From: Lujinxingia litoralis | Lineage (GTDB): Bacteria > Myxococcota_A > Bradymonadia > Bradymonadales > Bradymonadaceae | Direction: 5' to 3' | Length of the DNA: 64,000 nt | NCBI RefSeq assembly: GCF_003260125.1 | Contig: NZ_QHKO01000004.1 | Span: 288,780-352,779, forward strand | In this document: one piece after another, positions 16,175-23,996 of the stretch | Layout of the letters: each line of letters opens with the position of its first letter | How positions within the stretch are numbered: the first letter of the stretch is position 1 | Notes under the pieces: generated by a model | Told to the model about the DNA's origin: nothing | Database searches by the model: none | What the model saw: the letters and a program-made list of their open reading frames with translations, nothing else | Translations under genes and position numbers: made by a program

Positions 16175-16993
16175 TCATTGCACCCGCAGGGTATCGAAGA
16201 CGATCTGGCGCTCGCCACCCTCCCAGGTGCGCTCCAGGGGCAGGCGCAGCGGGCCGAGCTCCTCATAGCCCCCCCAGAGCACGGTGGATGGCGGGCGATC
16301 CCCCTGAAGATGCATGGTCCAGGCCCGCACCTCTCCGGTCTGCGGGTCCACCTGCACCTCGTAGCGATCGCCGGGGGTGAGCCCCACGCCCTCAAAACTC
16401 AGCTCCAGCACCTGCCGGCGCTGGCCCTCCTCGCCAACCTCCCCGCCGTACTCCAAACTCACCCCGGGATCGAAGACCTTGATCGGCATCAGCAACCAGT
16501 AGGCGTCGTTGACCCAACGCTGATAGGCGGCCTCCCCGGCCGCTTTGAGAGGCTCCCCTTCGACCGGCGTCCCATCGAGGGTCGCCTCCGAGGCCTCCCG
16601 GCTGGCCAGATCAACCGTCACATCCCAGGCCTGGCCCTCGTTATCGGTCCACTGCACCCGATCCTCGCCATCCCAGACCTTCCAGTCGTGGGTGGCCGCA
16701 AAACGCTCCTCCTCGCCAGCTTTGACCACAAAACGAAAGCCCAGCTCTTTGACCTGGGGCCAGCGCGGGCCACCGTGGGCCTCGTACACCTTCGCAGCGA
16801 GTTCGCCGGCCGGCCCCTCCACCTCGGGCGTCGGGGCCATCAGGGCCTCTTCCTGATCGCGCTCGCCAGGCTCCTCCACGAGCATCTCTTCGGCCGCCTG
16901 CGCCCCGGGGCTCGGCGCATCACTGGCCGGCTCACACCCCATCCACCCCAGCAGGCACACACTCAGTACAACGCCCCAACCTTTCACGCGCAT
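16175..16993 (-). CDS. Lipoprotein of outer-membrane-sorting (LolA-like) type fold, function unknown (272 aa)
   Basis: Start ATG 16993 with AAAAGGAG upstream. Signal VVLSVCLLGWMGC, lipid Cys near residue 20, Glu at +2. After an acidic linker the domain begins AGELAAKVYEAHGGPRWPQV and continues as a beta-rich shell (VQWTDNEGQAWDVTVDLASR, LELSFEGVGLTPGDRYEVQV, GEVRAWTMHLQGD). Such outer-membrane lipoprotein-sorting-like domains form half barrels that hold acyl chains or other hydrophobic ligands; the assignment is tentative. Similar proteins in other bacteria carry the same AHGG N-terminal motif. The gene ends 111 nt before the monooxygenase start on the same strand and could share a transcript with the gene pair upstream. 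Confidence 0.7.
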   Translation of the reverse strand: MRVKGWGVVLSVCLLGWMGCEPASDAPSPGAQAAEEMLVEEPGERDQEEALMAPTPEVEGPAGELAAKVYEAHGGPRWPQVKELGFRFVVKAGEEERFAATHDWKVWDGEDRVQWTDNEGQAWDVTVDLASREASEATLDGTPVEGEPLKAAGEAAYQRWVNDAYWLLMPIKVFDPGVSLEYGGEVGEEGQRRQVLELSFEGVGLTPGDRYEVQVDPQTGEVRAWTMHLQGDRPPSTVLWGGYEELGPLRLPLERTWEGGERQIVFDTLRVQ

Positions 16994-17066
16994 CTCACGC
17001 TCCTTTTGCTCATCCACCGTCGTTCTCGCTCCCCGGCAGCCAATCTCCGCCGAGCACACCGATTGC

Positions 17067-17552
17067 TCATAGCTCCAGCGTATCCAAATCGCCCTGCAAC
17101 GCCGCGCGCAGCTCCTCGGAAGCCAGCGATGCCGCCCGGGCCCGGGCCTCTTCCCGCGCGCGCTCTGCGCCGCGGCGATCGCCGCTGACGAGCAACGCGC
17201 GCGCCAGAGCCTCGTACCCAAATCCCACAAAGAAGGCCGCGTCGTCACCGCGCAGCGCCTCGGCCAACGCCAGCGCGCGCTCCGCCCAGCGCCGGGCCTC
17301 CTCGGCCCAGCCCAGCAGCGCGGCCACCCGCGAGATCTGCCAGCAGCCCACCGAATGCTCCTTGGCGCCAAACTCCTCGCGCTCGCTCCAGTGGTAGAGC
17401 GAGGCCACCGCCCGCAGGTACATCGCCTCGTCCTCCTGCGGGCTGCGCTCCTCTTTAAGAATCAAATCCCAGGCGGCGTTAAAAAGCTCGCCAGAGAGGC
17501 GCCGATGCACCTGCTCCATATCCAACGCATGCTTCTCCATTCCCTTGATCAT
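17067..17552 (-). CDS. Conserved cytosolic protein of unknown function with TPR-like helices (161 aa)
   Basis: An all-helical protein starting MIKGMEKHALDMEQVHRRLS. The conserved core is ELFNAAWDLILKEERSPQED, followed by LYHWSEREE and HSVGCWQISRVAALLGWAEE, then two helix pairs typical of tetratricopeptide folds (AERALALAEALRGD, AREEARARAASLASEEL). I have seen this pattern in small bacterial proteins annotated as hypothetical; no biochemical role is known to me. The start at 17552 has GGGAG 8 nt upstream. It lies between two minus-strand genes, 74 nt upstream of the lipoprotein start and 66 nt after the membrane protein stop, so co-transcription is possible. Confidence 0.75.
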   Translation of the reverse strand: MIKGMEKHALDMEQVHRRLSGELFNAAWDLILKEERSPQEDEAMYLRAVASLYHWSEREEFGAKEHSVGCWQISRVAALLGWAEEARRWAERALALAEALRGDDAAFFVGFGYEALARALLVSGDRRGAERAREEARARAASLASEELRAALQGDLDTLEL

Positions 17553-17618
17553 CGCATCACTCCCGGGCGACTTCTGCCCGAATCTCATGTCCACTGCGCT
17601 GCCCGACACCCGGGCACC

Positions 17619-18326
17619 CTAAAACCGGCCCATCACGCGGAGCCCGGCCCCCTGCGCCGGCCCCACGCCCACCCGGAGATCGTCCAAAAGCCGCGCCGAC
17701 GATCGCCGCTGCAACGCCAGGAGTGTGCTGTCGAAGACGAGCAGAAAGGCTCCCTGAACGATCAGCGAGGGCCCGTAGCCCGGCAAGCGCTCATCGTCGA
17801 GCCGGCGGCCACGCTCCCACAGGTAGGCCCCCCCGGCCATATACGCCACGTTCAGGCCGATGTTGAGCGCCAACACCCGCTCCAACGCCCCGGCCTTCTT
17901 CAGCGTATCTACCGTGTCGTAACGCCCGCTCTCCTCGCTCAGCGCTCCCCACAGCCCCGCGCCGGCGATCGCCGCGTTGACCACATTCCAAGCGGCGTTC
18001 ATCTGGTGAAAATAACGCCAGCGCCCCGTGGTCTGCGCATACCCGATCGCCCCGGCCCCCAGGTTCAGCGCCGACCACCCCAGCAAGACCCCCATCCCCT
18101 TGATCTGACGCTGACGCCGACGCTCATTGAAGGCCTGAAGCCTGACCTCCGCGGCCTTCTCGGGCTCGGTGCGCCGAGCCAGCGGGCCTCCCTCCGCGCC
18201 GGATTCCGCCAGAGACTGTTGTGCCTGCGCGGGCTTTCCCCGGGCCAGCGTCACCCCGAGTGCACCGACCAACGCCGTGGCCAACACCAGCCCCCCGCTC
18301 ACACGGCCCCATCGCTTCCAACCCAT
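17619..18326 (-). CDS. Conserved membrane protein of unknown function (235 aa)
   Basis: An N-terminal signal or anchor (VSGGLVLATALVGALGVTLA) is followed by a Lys/Arg/Glu-rich stretch (RTEPEKAAEVRLQAFNERRR) and four or five hydrophobic segments, the first GMGVLLGWSALNLGAGAIGY. The segment RYFHQMNAAWNVVNAAIAG and the GYGPSLIVQGAFLLVFD stretch look strongly constrained; I recall this architecture from a DUF6992-like family of bacterial membrane proteins, but cannot confirm it. Function unknown. Four residues separate the last hydrophobic stretch from a basic cytosolic tail. The start at ATG 18326 is the only one that keeps the signal segment. Confidence 0.75.
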   Translation of the reverse strand: MGWKRWGRVSGGLVLATALVGALGVTLARGKPAQAQQSLAESGAEGGPLARRTEPEKAAEVRLQAFNERRRQRQIKGMGVLLGWSALNLGAGAIGYAQTTGRWRYFHQMNAAWNVVNAAIAGAGLWGALSEESGRYDTVDTLKKAGALERVLALNIGLNVAYMAGGAYLWERGRRLDDERLPGYGPSLIVQGAFLLVFDSTLLALQRRSSARLLDDLRVGVGPAQGAGLRVMGRF

Positions 18327-18423
18327 CGCTGCTCCTTATCGATCCGACCCTTGAGTAAGCCCGCGTCATCGCGCATCGTCATGAGGCCCAAAAGGGTAAA
18401 CGCCTTTTCAGGAGTTCAAGACC

Positions 18424-18894
18424 ATGCCCCCGTATCTACTCGCCATCGATCTGGGCCTTCGCTGTGGGTTTGCGACCTACGACCGCAGCGGCCACCTGCT
18501 GCGCTACCGCTCCACCAACTTCGGCTCGGCGCGCCGCCTGCGCGACGCGGCCTGGTCGGTCCTGCGCCAGGAAGGACCCTTAGAATGGGTGGTCATGGAG
18601 GGCGATCGTCAGCTGGCCGAAATCTGGGGCAAGCCCGCCACCCGCCAGGGCGCTCGCCAGGTCCAGGTCGCCCCCGAAACCTGGCGCGGCGAGCTCCTGC
18701 TCAGCCGCAAGCGACGCAGCGGCGCCGACGCCAAAGCCGCCGCCGACGACCTGGCCCGAGAGGTCATCACCTGGTCCCGGGCCACTCGCCCCACCAGCCT
18801 GCGCCACGACGCCGCCGAGGCCATCCTCATCGGCCTCTGGGGCGTGCATCACATCGGCTGGCTCCCGAGCTGGCCGGAGTTTATTCAGGGCTAA
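18424..18894 (+). CDS. Small RuvC-like (RNase H-fold) putative nuclease (156 aa)
   Basis: The N-terminus YLLAIDLGLRCGFATYD has the RNase H-fold first strand with acidic D9, then WVVMEGD with E59, and a C-terminal HDAAEAILIGLWG with D129 and E132, the arrangement of catalytic acids in RuvC-type Holliday junction resolvases. The length is that of a bare catalytic domain. The middle (WGKPATRQGARQVQVAPETW) agrees with stand-alone RuvC-like proteins in phages and bacteria. A role in branched-DNA cleavage is inferred, not shown. GGAG 9 nt upstream supports ATG 18424. It is divergent from the membrane protein and has no recombination partner (ruvA, ruvB) nearby; a housekeeping RuvC would be expected elsewhere. 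Confidence 0.78.
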   Translation: MPPYLLAIDLGLRCGFATYDRSGHLLRYRSTNFGSARRLRDAAWSVLRQEGPLEWVVMEGDRQLAEIWGKPATRQGARQVQVAPETWRGELLLSRKRRSGADAKAAADDLAREVITWSRATRPTSLRHDAAEAILIGLWGVHHIGWLPSWPEFIQG

Positions 18895-18903
18895 ACCAGC
18901 GCC

Positions 18904-19203
18904 TTAATCCTCCACGAAGTGCTGACAGACCCCGTCACTGCAAAACCCCCGGGGCCCGCAGACCTGGCCGCAGCCCCCGCAATGAAAGGCGTCGGAGCGC
19001 ACGTCCACACAGCGCCCGCTGCACTCCTGCTCCCCACTCTTGCAGCGTCGGCGGCGCGCCTCCACTTCCAGGGACTGCGCCTCCACCTCCTGATCGGCCG
19101 GGCTGACACCGGGATCCGGCGGAATCTCGTACACCGGCACCGGCGCACACCCCACCACCACGGCCGCGATCAGCACCCCAATCCCCATCCAGACCTTCAT
19201 CAT
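18904..19203 (-). CDS. Small Cys-rich lipoprotein (99 aa)
   Basis: Signal VLIAAVVVGC with lipid Cys at about residue 19. After a short Pro/Glu linker the C-terminal 45 residues hold a Cys cluster: CKSGEQECSGRCVDVRSD, then HCGGCGQVCGPRGFCSDGVC, a pattern of regularly spaced Cys with GGCG that I associate with exported proteins of myxobacterium-like delta bacteria. The cysteines probably form a disulphide knot outside the cytoplasm. Function unknown. Tandem ATG codons (19203, 19200) follow GGGAG. It converges with the RuvC-like gene, nine nt between stop codons, and lies 45 nt downstream of the lipocalin gene on the same strand. Confidence 0.8.
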   Translation of the reverse strand: MMKVWMGIGVLIAAVVVGCAPVPVYEIPPDPGVSPADQEVEAQSLEVEARRRRCKSGEQECSGRCVDVRSDAFHCGGCGQVCGPRGFCSDGVCQHFVED

Positions 19204-19248
19204 CGCTCACACTCCCGGACATCAGCTCAGACCGCACTCGGCACGGGC

Positions 19249-19827
19249 TCACAAGGACACCACGCAACGCTCGCCATGAGCATCGCGCTGCGGCGTGGCG
19301 CGCAACCTCTCGACCGGAAACCCGCGGGCTTGCAGATCGCGCACAATCGCCTCAAACGCATCCTGCGCCATACAGGGCTCCCGACTCAAGATCCACAGGT
19401 TCTTGCGCTCCGGCCCCGACACCGCCGCCCAGCGATACCCCGGGTCCAGGGCCACCACCCAGTACGCGCTCCTCAAAGGCCAGAAAAAACGCACGTAGAG
19501 CTTGCCCGCCTCGGCCTCTCCGGCGCTCCAGGCCCGCCCGGTGATGCCCGACTCCCGGCCCTCAAAGGAGTCGCGGAAGCAGCGGTTCTCCACCTTCACA
19601 TCGCCGTCCTCGCGCAACGTGTAGGTGGCGGTGGTGCCCACGCAACCGCGTTGCGCCCGCAGCGGCACCGACGCCACCTCGTACCAGCGCCCGGCATAAC
19701 GCTCCAGATCGAGCTCCCGGACCGCCTCCACCGAACTCCCGGACCCGGCGCCCGTCGCACAACTCACCAGCCACATCGCCCCCACTCCCAGCAGCGCGGC
19801 TGTTGCCCACCTCCATCCTCGTTCCAT
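19249..19827 (-). CDS. blc: Bacterial lipocalin, Blc-like lipoprotein (192 aa)
   Basis: The first lipocalin motif is unmistakable: LDLERYAGRWYEVASVPLR, with GxW, and the later PGYRWAAVSGPERKNLWILS covers the second and third conserved regions including the Arg. The signal (WATAALLGVGAMWLVSC) ends in a lipobox, so the protein is an outer-membrane-type lipoprotein like Blc of Escherichia coli, which binds fatty acids or lysophospholipids and is made in stationary or stressed cells. Start ATG 19827; the upstream reading frame runs through tandem repeats and is not coding. A 43-bp tandem repeat begins 107 nt upstream of the start codon, in the divergent control region. Confidence 0.93.
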   Translation of the reverse strand: MERGWRWATAALLGVGAMWLVSCATGAGSGSSVEAVRELDLERYAGRWYEVASVPLRAQRGCVGTTATYTLREDGDVKVENRCFRDSFEGRESGITGRAWSAGEAEAGKLYVRFFWPLRSAYWVVALDPGYRWAAVSGPERKNLWILSREPCMAQDAFEAIVRDLQARGFPVERLRATPQRDAHGERCVVSL

Positions 19828-19934
19828 CTCCTGGCTCCTCGGCAACAACGTCGTCTCCCGGCCCGACCACCCTGGCGGTGGCTGGCCGCCCCGGATCCTT
19901 GTTCCGACCTCCGGGGAGTCAACGCCCCCCCTCG

Positions 19935-20235
19935 ACACCCCACCCCGCCCTTTCGCGAACGACGACCGAACCCCTAAACACCCCACCCCGCCCTTTCGCG
20001 AACGACGACCGACCCCCTCGACACCCCACCCCGCCCTTTCGCGAAGGGCGACCGAACCCCTAAACACCCCACCCCGCCCTTTCGCGAAAGGCAACCGACC
20101 CCCTCGACACCCCACCCCGCCCTTTCGCGAAGGGCGACCGAACCCCTAAACACCCCACCCCGCCCTTTCGCGAAGGGCGACCGAACCCCTAAACACCCCA
20201 CCCCGCCCTTTCGCGAAGGGCGACCGAACCCCTAA
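19935..20235. repeat. Seven tandem 43-bp units with a palindromic core
   Basis: Units begin with ACACCCC at 19935, 19978, 20021, 20064, 20107, 20150 and 20193, exactly 43 bp apart, and a truncated eighth begins at 20236. Units 3, 5, 6 and 7 are identical; units 1-4 alternate two tails (ending in CCCCTAA or CCCCTCG), which suggests expansion as dimers. Each unit holds CGCCCTTTCGCGAAGGGCG, a 7-bp stem with loop TCGCG, also read as TTCGCGAA. It lies in the divergent region between the lipocalin and the next plus-strand lipoprotein. Reading frames through it are repeat artefacts. From 20236 to 20442 no other element was seen. Confidence 0.9.
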
Positions 20236-20442
20236 ACACCCCCTTTGGGGTATATCAAAACGGCGTTGGCGCCCCCACACGGGTTCCGGACCACCTCCGG
20301 GGCCTCTTTCGGCCGGCGAATCGCCCCCCATCCCCTGAAGCCCGGGGATTCACCAGGCAGAAGGCGACGCGTCCGCTGAATACTCTGCTCGCCAGGGCGT
20401 CGAACCCGGCACCAACGGCCCTCGCCACCCTTAAGGATTCCC

Positions 20443-21330
20443 ATGCGCCGCACTCGCCATCCCCTCTCCGCCCTTCTTCTGTTGAGCACCCTGACCCTGG
20501 GCACCGCCTGCGAGAGCACCGACACCTCGAGCCCGGCCCAGACCACCACCGAACTCACCCCCTACCAGGCGCCCGAAGCGCCCGCAGCCGCCGAGGCTGC
20601 CCCCGGCCCGGTCGCCTTCCCCTCCAACGACTGGACCTGCGACGCCGCCTCAGTCGACCGCGTCCAGAGCTGGATCGACGCCGCGCGCCCCCTCCCGGCC
20701 AAAACCGTCTTCGCCGGCATCGAGGGCGTCTCCCCGGCCACCCGCTCGCCAGGGTTTCTGATCGCGCTCAGCGACGACACCCTCCAGCTCGGCGGCCACG
20801 ACTACGGCGACGACCTCGACGCCTTCAAAAAAGCCCTCCAGGAGCGCATCGCCAGCCGGGAAGGCGCCCCGGGAGCCATCCGCCTGAGCGGCCCGACCTC
20901 CGCCGCGCGCATGCAGTCCATCGCCGAGATCCTGGCCCCGCACACGGGCGAATCCCTGCTCTTTGCGGTCCCCCTGTCCCCGGCGGCCACCAAGGTGCAG
21001 GCCCCCGGGCCCGCCGTGCTCGCCAGGGCCACCGAGCAAGCGCCCCCGGCCCAATGCGCCCCGGTCACCGCCCTGCTCAACGCCCTGCCCGAGCTCTCTC
21101 CCCCGGATCGCTCCCGCAAGGTGCGCGCCGAGCTGGCCGGCGCCTGGTTGGCCTGCGAATGCGACGCCGACCTCGAAGCGCTGCTGGCCGGCCAGATCTG
21201 GCTCTCCCCCGCCGCCCAGGCCGTGGCCCCGGCGGAGCTCCCCCTGACCAGGCTGCACACCTGGCTTGAGGAGGGCGCGTCCTGGAGCGCCTTTGAGACG
21301 CGCCTGCGCGACCTGGGCAGCGGCGCCTGA
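20443..21330 (+). CDS. Lipoprotein of unknown function (295 aa)
   Basis: No family recognised. Signal HPLSALLLLSTLTLGTAC with lipid Cys near residue 23 and Glu at +2, then an Ala/Pro/Thr-rich linker to about residue 60. The folded part includes two Cys (SNDWTCDAASVDRVQSW and QAPPAQCAPVTALLN) and a pair in WLACECDADLE, a segment TVFAGIEGVSPATRSPGF, and a nearly all-helical C-terminus (APAELPLTRLHTWLEEG). Cysteine pairs suggest disulphides in the periplasm. AGGA upstream of ATG 20443 supports the start. The methyltransferase and membrane-protein genes follow on the same strand, but a 128-bp gap with an imperfect hairpin separates them. Confidence 0.75.
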   Translation: MRRTRHPLSALLLLSTLTLGTACESTDTSSPAQTTTELTPYQAPEAPAAAEAAPGPVAFPSNDWTCDAASVDRVQSWIDAARPLPAKTVFAGIEGVSPATRSPGFLIALSDDTLQLGGHDYGDDLDAFKKALQERIASREGAPGAIRLSGPTSAARMQSIAEILAPHTGESLLFAVPLSPAATKVQAPGPAVLARATEQAPPAQCAPVTALLNALPELSPPDRSRKVRAELAGAWLACECDADLEALLAGQIWLSPAAQAVAPAELPLTRLHTWLEEGASWSAFETRLRDLGSGA

Positions 21331-21458
21331 ACGCCCAGCCCTCGCCAGCCAGGGGGAGCGCGGCGCCGCTCTCTAGAGATGACAGGCGCCGCGACACGCG
21401 CTAGCAAGGCTGGCGCGGCTTACCTTCTTGTTTCCCCTCACTGCACGAGCGCTCCCCT

Positions 21459-22127
21459 ATGAAACCCTGGATCACCCTGGACACCACCACGCTGCCCGAC
21501 GGCGGCACCCTCAGCCTCCAACAACGCGATCAGGAACTGGTCCTGCGCGCCAACGGCGTGGAGCTGATGACCTCCCGGGCCCACGGCTCCGAAGACGCCT
21601 TAGGAGAGCTGGGCACCGCCCCCATCGCCGCCCGCAAACGCCCCCGGGTGCTCATCGGGGGGCTGGGCATGGGCTTTACCCTGCGCGCCGCCCTCGACGG
21701 CCTGGGCCCCGACGCCGACGTCATCATCAGTGAACTCGTCGAAGAGGTCGTCGCCTGGAACCGCGGCCCCCTGGCCCATCTGGCCGGCAACCCCCTCGAC
21801 GATCCCCGCGTCACCCTGCTTCAGGGCGACGTCACCCGCCACATCGCCCGTCAGGAGACGCGCCTGGACGCCATCCTCCTAGATGTCGACAACGGCCCCG
21901 AGGCCCTGACCGCCCAGGCCAACGAAGGGCTCTACGGCGAAAAAGGCCTGGAGCGCGCCTTCCACGCCCTGACCCCCGGGGGCATCCTGGGTGTGTGGTC
22001 GGTCTCCGACGATCAGGCCTTCTCGCGCCGCCTCAAAAAGGCCCGCTTCCAGGTCAAACGCCACAGCGTTCGGGCCGCCGGGGAACGCGGCCGCCGTCAC
22101 CTAGTCTGGATCGCCCGACGCCCCTGA
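21459..22127 (+). CDS. Spermidine-synthase-like SAM methyltransferase (222 aa)
   Basis: A Rossmann-fold aminopropyltransferase/methyltransferase. The nucleotide motif is VLIGGLGMGFTLRAAL, the acidic ribose-binding Glu follows in VIISELVEEVVAWN, and the acidic motif LLDVDNGPEALT plus GGILGVWSV completes the core. An N-terminal strand region (LQQRDQELVLRANGVELMTS) precedes the domain as in SpeE-like proteins, but the protein is short and lacks the usual spermidine synthase gatekeeping motif as far as I can see. Reaction and substrate are unknown; it may be an orphan spermidine-synthase-like enzyme. It begins at ATG 21459 and is 58 nt upstream of the membrane protein gene. Confidence 0.85.
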   Translation: MKPWITLDTTTLPDGGTLSLQQRDQELVLRANGVELMTSRAHGSEDALGELGTAPIAARKRPRVLIGGLGMGFTLRAALDGLGPDADVIISELVEEVVAWNRGPLAHLAGNPLDDPRVTLLQGDVTRHIARQETRLDAILLDVDNGPEALTAQANEGLYGEKGLERAFHALTPGGILGVWSVSDDQAFSRRLKKARFQVKRHSVRAAGERGRRHLVWIARRP

Positions 22128-22185
22128 CCTTCCTCCCGAGCCCCCCACTCCCCGCTCCGAATCCTCGCCACCCAAGACCTCGTCG

Positions 22186-22932
22186 ATGACCGAGCGCCAC
22201 GCCACCGATACCGACACCGACTCAGCGCTGGGCGCGGCTCAGGAGCGCTGGCTGGCGTCCTCGGCCAGCCAGGCGCTCACCCGCCGTGCCCAGCGCGTGT
22301 TCAACCTTCCCCTGGCCATCTTCACCATGGTGCGCTGGTGCGCGGTGGGCGGCCTGGCCACCGGCGCGCTCGCGTGGTGGGGCTTTCAAACCCTCTCCAC
22401 CGCCCTGCTGATCCCGCTCGTCCTCTACAGCGTGCTCGCCGGCGTCCTCATCGGCTCCTTCTGGGGCGCGATCCGCGTGGTGGCCGCCGCCCTCGACAGC
22501 CTCTGGCAGCTCATCGAGCTGATCTTCGATGGCACCGACGACGCCTTCAAAGAACTGGCGCGCCTGCGCCGCAAAGAGCTCTCGCCAGCCGCGGCGCGCT
22601 CGCTGGCCAACACCCTCTACCACCGCCTGATCTACCCCGTCGTCCAGCGCACCGTGCGCCAGGCCGCCGGCCTCTTCGCGCGTCCCATCACCTGGGCGCT
22701 CGACCGCAGCGTCGATCGCCTGCTCCAGCGCGCCCTGCGCACCCAGGCCCCGCGCGACACCCAGGCCCCGGAGCCCACCGGCCCCGAGCTCCTGGCGCGG
22801 GCGCGCGCCAACGCCCTGACCCTGCGCCGGTACCTGCGCCGCATCGCCATCTTCCCCCTGGCCCTGCTGGCCACCCTGAACACCCTGCTGGTCAGCGCCC
22901 CCCTGATCCTGCTCCTGCTTCTTCTGGGCTGA
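22186..22932 (+). CDS. Membrane protein of unknown function (248 aa)
   Basis: Three or four hydrophobic segments: WCAVGGLATGALAWWGF, LIPLVLYSVLAGVLIGSFWG, and a C-terminal FPLALLATLNTLLVSAPLIL ending LLLLLG. Between them lie long amphipathic Arg/Ala-rich helices (KELARLRRKELSPAAARSLA, LDRSVDRLLQRALRTQ) predicted to face the cytosol. The N-terminal 35 residues are hydrophilic, with a short TDTDTD run. No family recognised. The start ATG 22186 has no strong ribosome site, and translational coupling with the methyltransferase gene is plausible. It converges with the YigZ gene 29 nt away. Confidence 0.7.
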   Translation: MTERHATDTDTDSALGAAQERWLASSASQALTRRAQRVFNLPLAIFTMVRWCAVGGLATGALAWWGFQTLSTALLIPLVLYSVLAGVLIGSFWGAIRVVAAALDSLWQLIELIFDGTDDAFKELARLRRKELSPAAARSLANTLYHRLIYPVVQRTVRQAAGLFARPITWALDRSVDRLLQRALRTQAPRDTQAPEPTGPELLARARANALTLRRYLRRIAIFPLALLATLNTLLVSAPLILLLLLLG

Positions 22933-22960
22933 GCCCCCCCGCTTTGCGGCGGAGCCCCCG

Positions 22961-23605
22961 CTAGCCCTCGTCGCCCTCAAACACGTCGGCCCCATCGCGC
23001 TGCAGCAGGGTGGCCAGGCGAGCCCGCAGGTCTTCGAGAGCGAGACAGCGGACGCCGAGATGAAGGGTGACATCGGCCGCGTAGTCGACGCGGAGCACCT
23101 CCACCTCCTCCATCGGCCCGAGCAGATGCTCCACCTGGGCCTGGACCCCGTAGGGGATGTTCAACGCCACCTCCCGCTGCGGAAATCGCCGCTCGGGCCC
23201 GGCCGCCTCCACCGCCTGCCGGGCCGCCTCCCGGTAGGCCCGGGCCAGCCCCCCGGTCCCCAGCTTGATGCCGCCAAAATAGCGCACGACCACCACCAGC
23301 ACATCGACCAGCTCCAGCCCCTCCAGGATCTGCAGCATCGGAAACCCCGCGGTGCGCGCCGGCTCCCCGTCGTCGCTGCTGCGCTCCAGGGGCTGGGCGC
23401 CCCGCCCCAGCCGAAACGCAAAGCAGACATGGCGCGCGTCGTAAAACTCGCGCCGCTTCTCGGCGATAAAGGCCTGCGCCTCCTCCTCCGAGCTCACCGC
23501 CAGCGCGTAGCCCAAAAAGCGACTGCGCTCGACCACATGCTCCGAGGTCCCGACGCCGGCCAGCGTCCAGTAGGGTTGTTCTTCGTCCGGGGTGTTGACC
23601 CTCAT
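22961..23605 (-). CDS. yigZ: YigZ/IMPACT family protein (214 aa)
   Basis: The N-terminal UPF0029 domain shows the family signatures RSRFLGYALAVSSEEEAQAF, YDARHVCFAFRLGR and the SDDGEPARTAGFPMLQILEG block, then VVVVRYFGGIKLGTGGLARA. The C-terminal domain has the EF-G-like beta-alpha fold (LNIPYGVQAQVEHLLG). YigZ homologues bind RNA or ribosomes and their IMPACT relatives act on translational stress in eukaryotes; the bacterial role is not settled. Start ATG 23605 is preceded by AGGAGAGGACG. An upstream extension of 54 residues in the same frame is not conserved. It is divergent from the transporter gene, with 391 bp between starts. Confidence 0.92.
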   Translation of the reverse strand: MRVNTPDEEQPYWTLAGVGTSEHVVERSRFLGYALAVSSEEEAQAFIAEKRREFYDARHVCFAFRLGRGAQPLERSSDDGEPARTAGFPMLQILEGLELVDVLVVVVRYFGGIKLGTGGLARAYREAARQAVEAAGPERRFPQREVALNIPYGVQAQVEHLLGPMEEVEVLRVDYAADVTLHLGVRCLALEDLRARLATLLQRDGADVFEGDEG

Positions 23606-23740
23606 CGTCCTCTCCTTGCTCTCCTTGGCCACCGGGCCTCTGCATCGGCCCCCACCATAGCGCAAGCCCTCCTCGCTTCCACCGCATTCTCGTGCACGTA
23701 CTCCCCATCCCCCTCCCCCGAAACGTTGGGAGGCTTCGAC

Positions 23741-23824
23741 TGAAACAAAACACGTTTCACGTTTCACTTTTATCCCCTTTTAAATGAAACAAAGCCCCTC
23801 CGGCCCTCCCGGCCGCCCTGAAAC
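23741..23824. promoter_or_regulatory. Cluster of GTTTCA/TGAAAC repeats upstream of the transporter
   Basis: TGAAAC at 23741, GTTTCA at 23754 and 23761, then TGAAAC at 23785 and 23819. The first pair forms an inverted repeat around AAAACAC, and the sequence is AT-rich against its GC-rich neighbours. It lies in the 391-bp divergent region between the YigZ gene and the SLC13 transporter and could be a regulator site, but no matched -35/-10 was found near it. Confidence 0.35.
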
Positions 23825-23996
23825 TCGATGAATCGCGTTTTCTCAAAACCCTCGATTCTCCCCGTATTTAGCGGCCCTTCCAGCATCGAACACCTGTCGG
23901 GATGCGGCTTCGTAACGAGTTGGTACGATCACTGCAGTGTGCCATCGCTGTGCGCCCCGGGCGCTCCCCACCTAAACTTTGCATGGAGTTGCAGCG

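Noticed and set aside
19974..20331. Minus-strand frames repeating the segment SPFAKGRGG and RERAGWGV
   Set aside because: They are translations of the 43-bp tandem repeat and end or begin arbitrarily; the lipocalin start is placed at 19827 instead.
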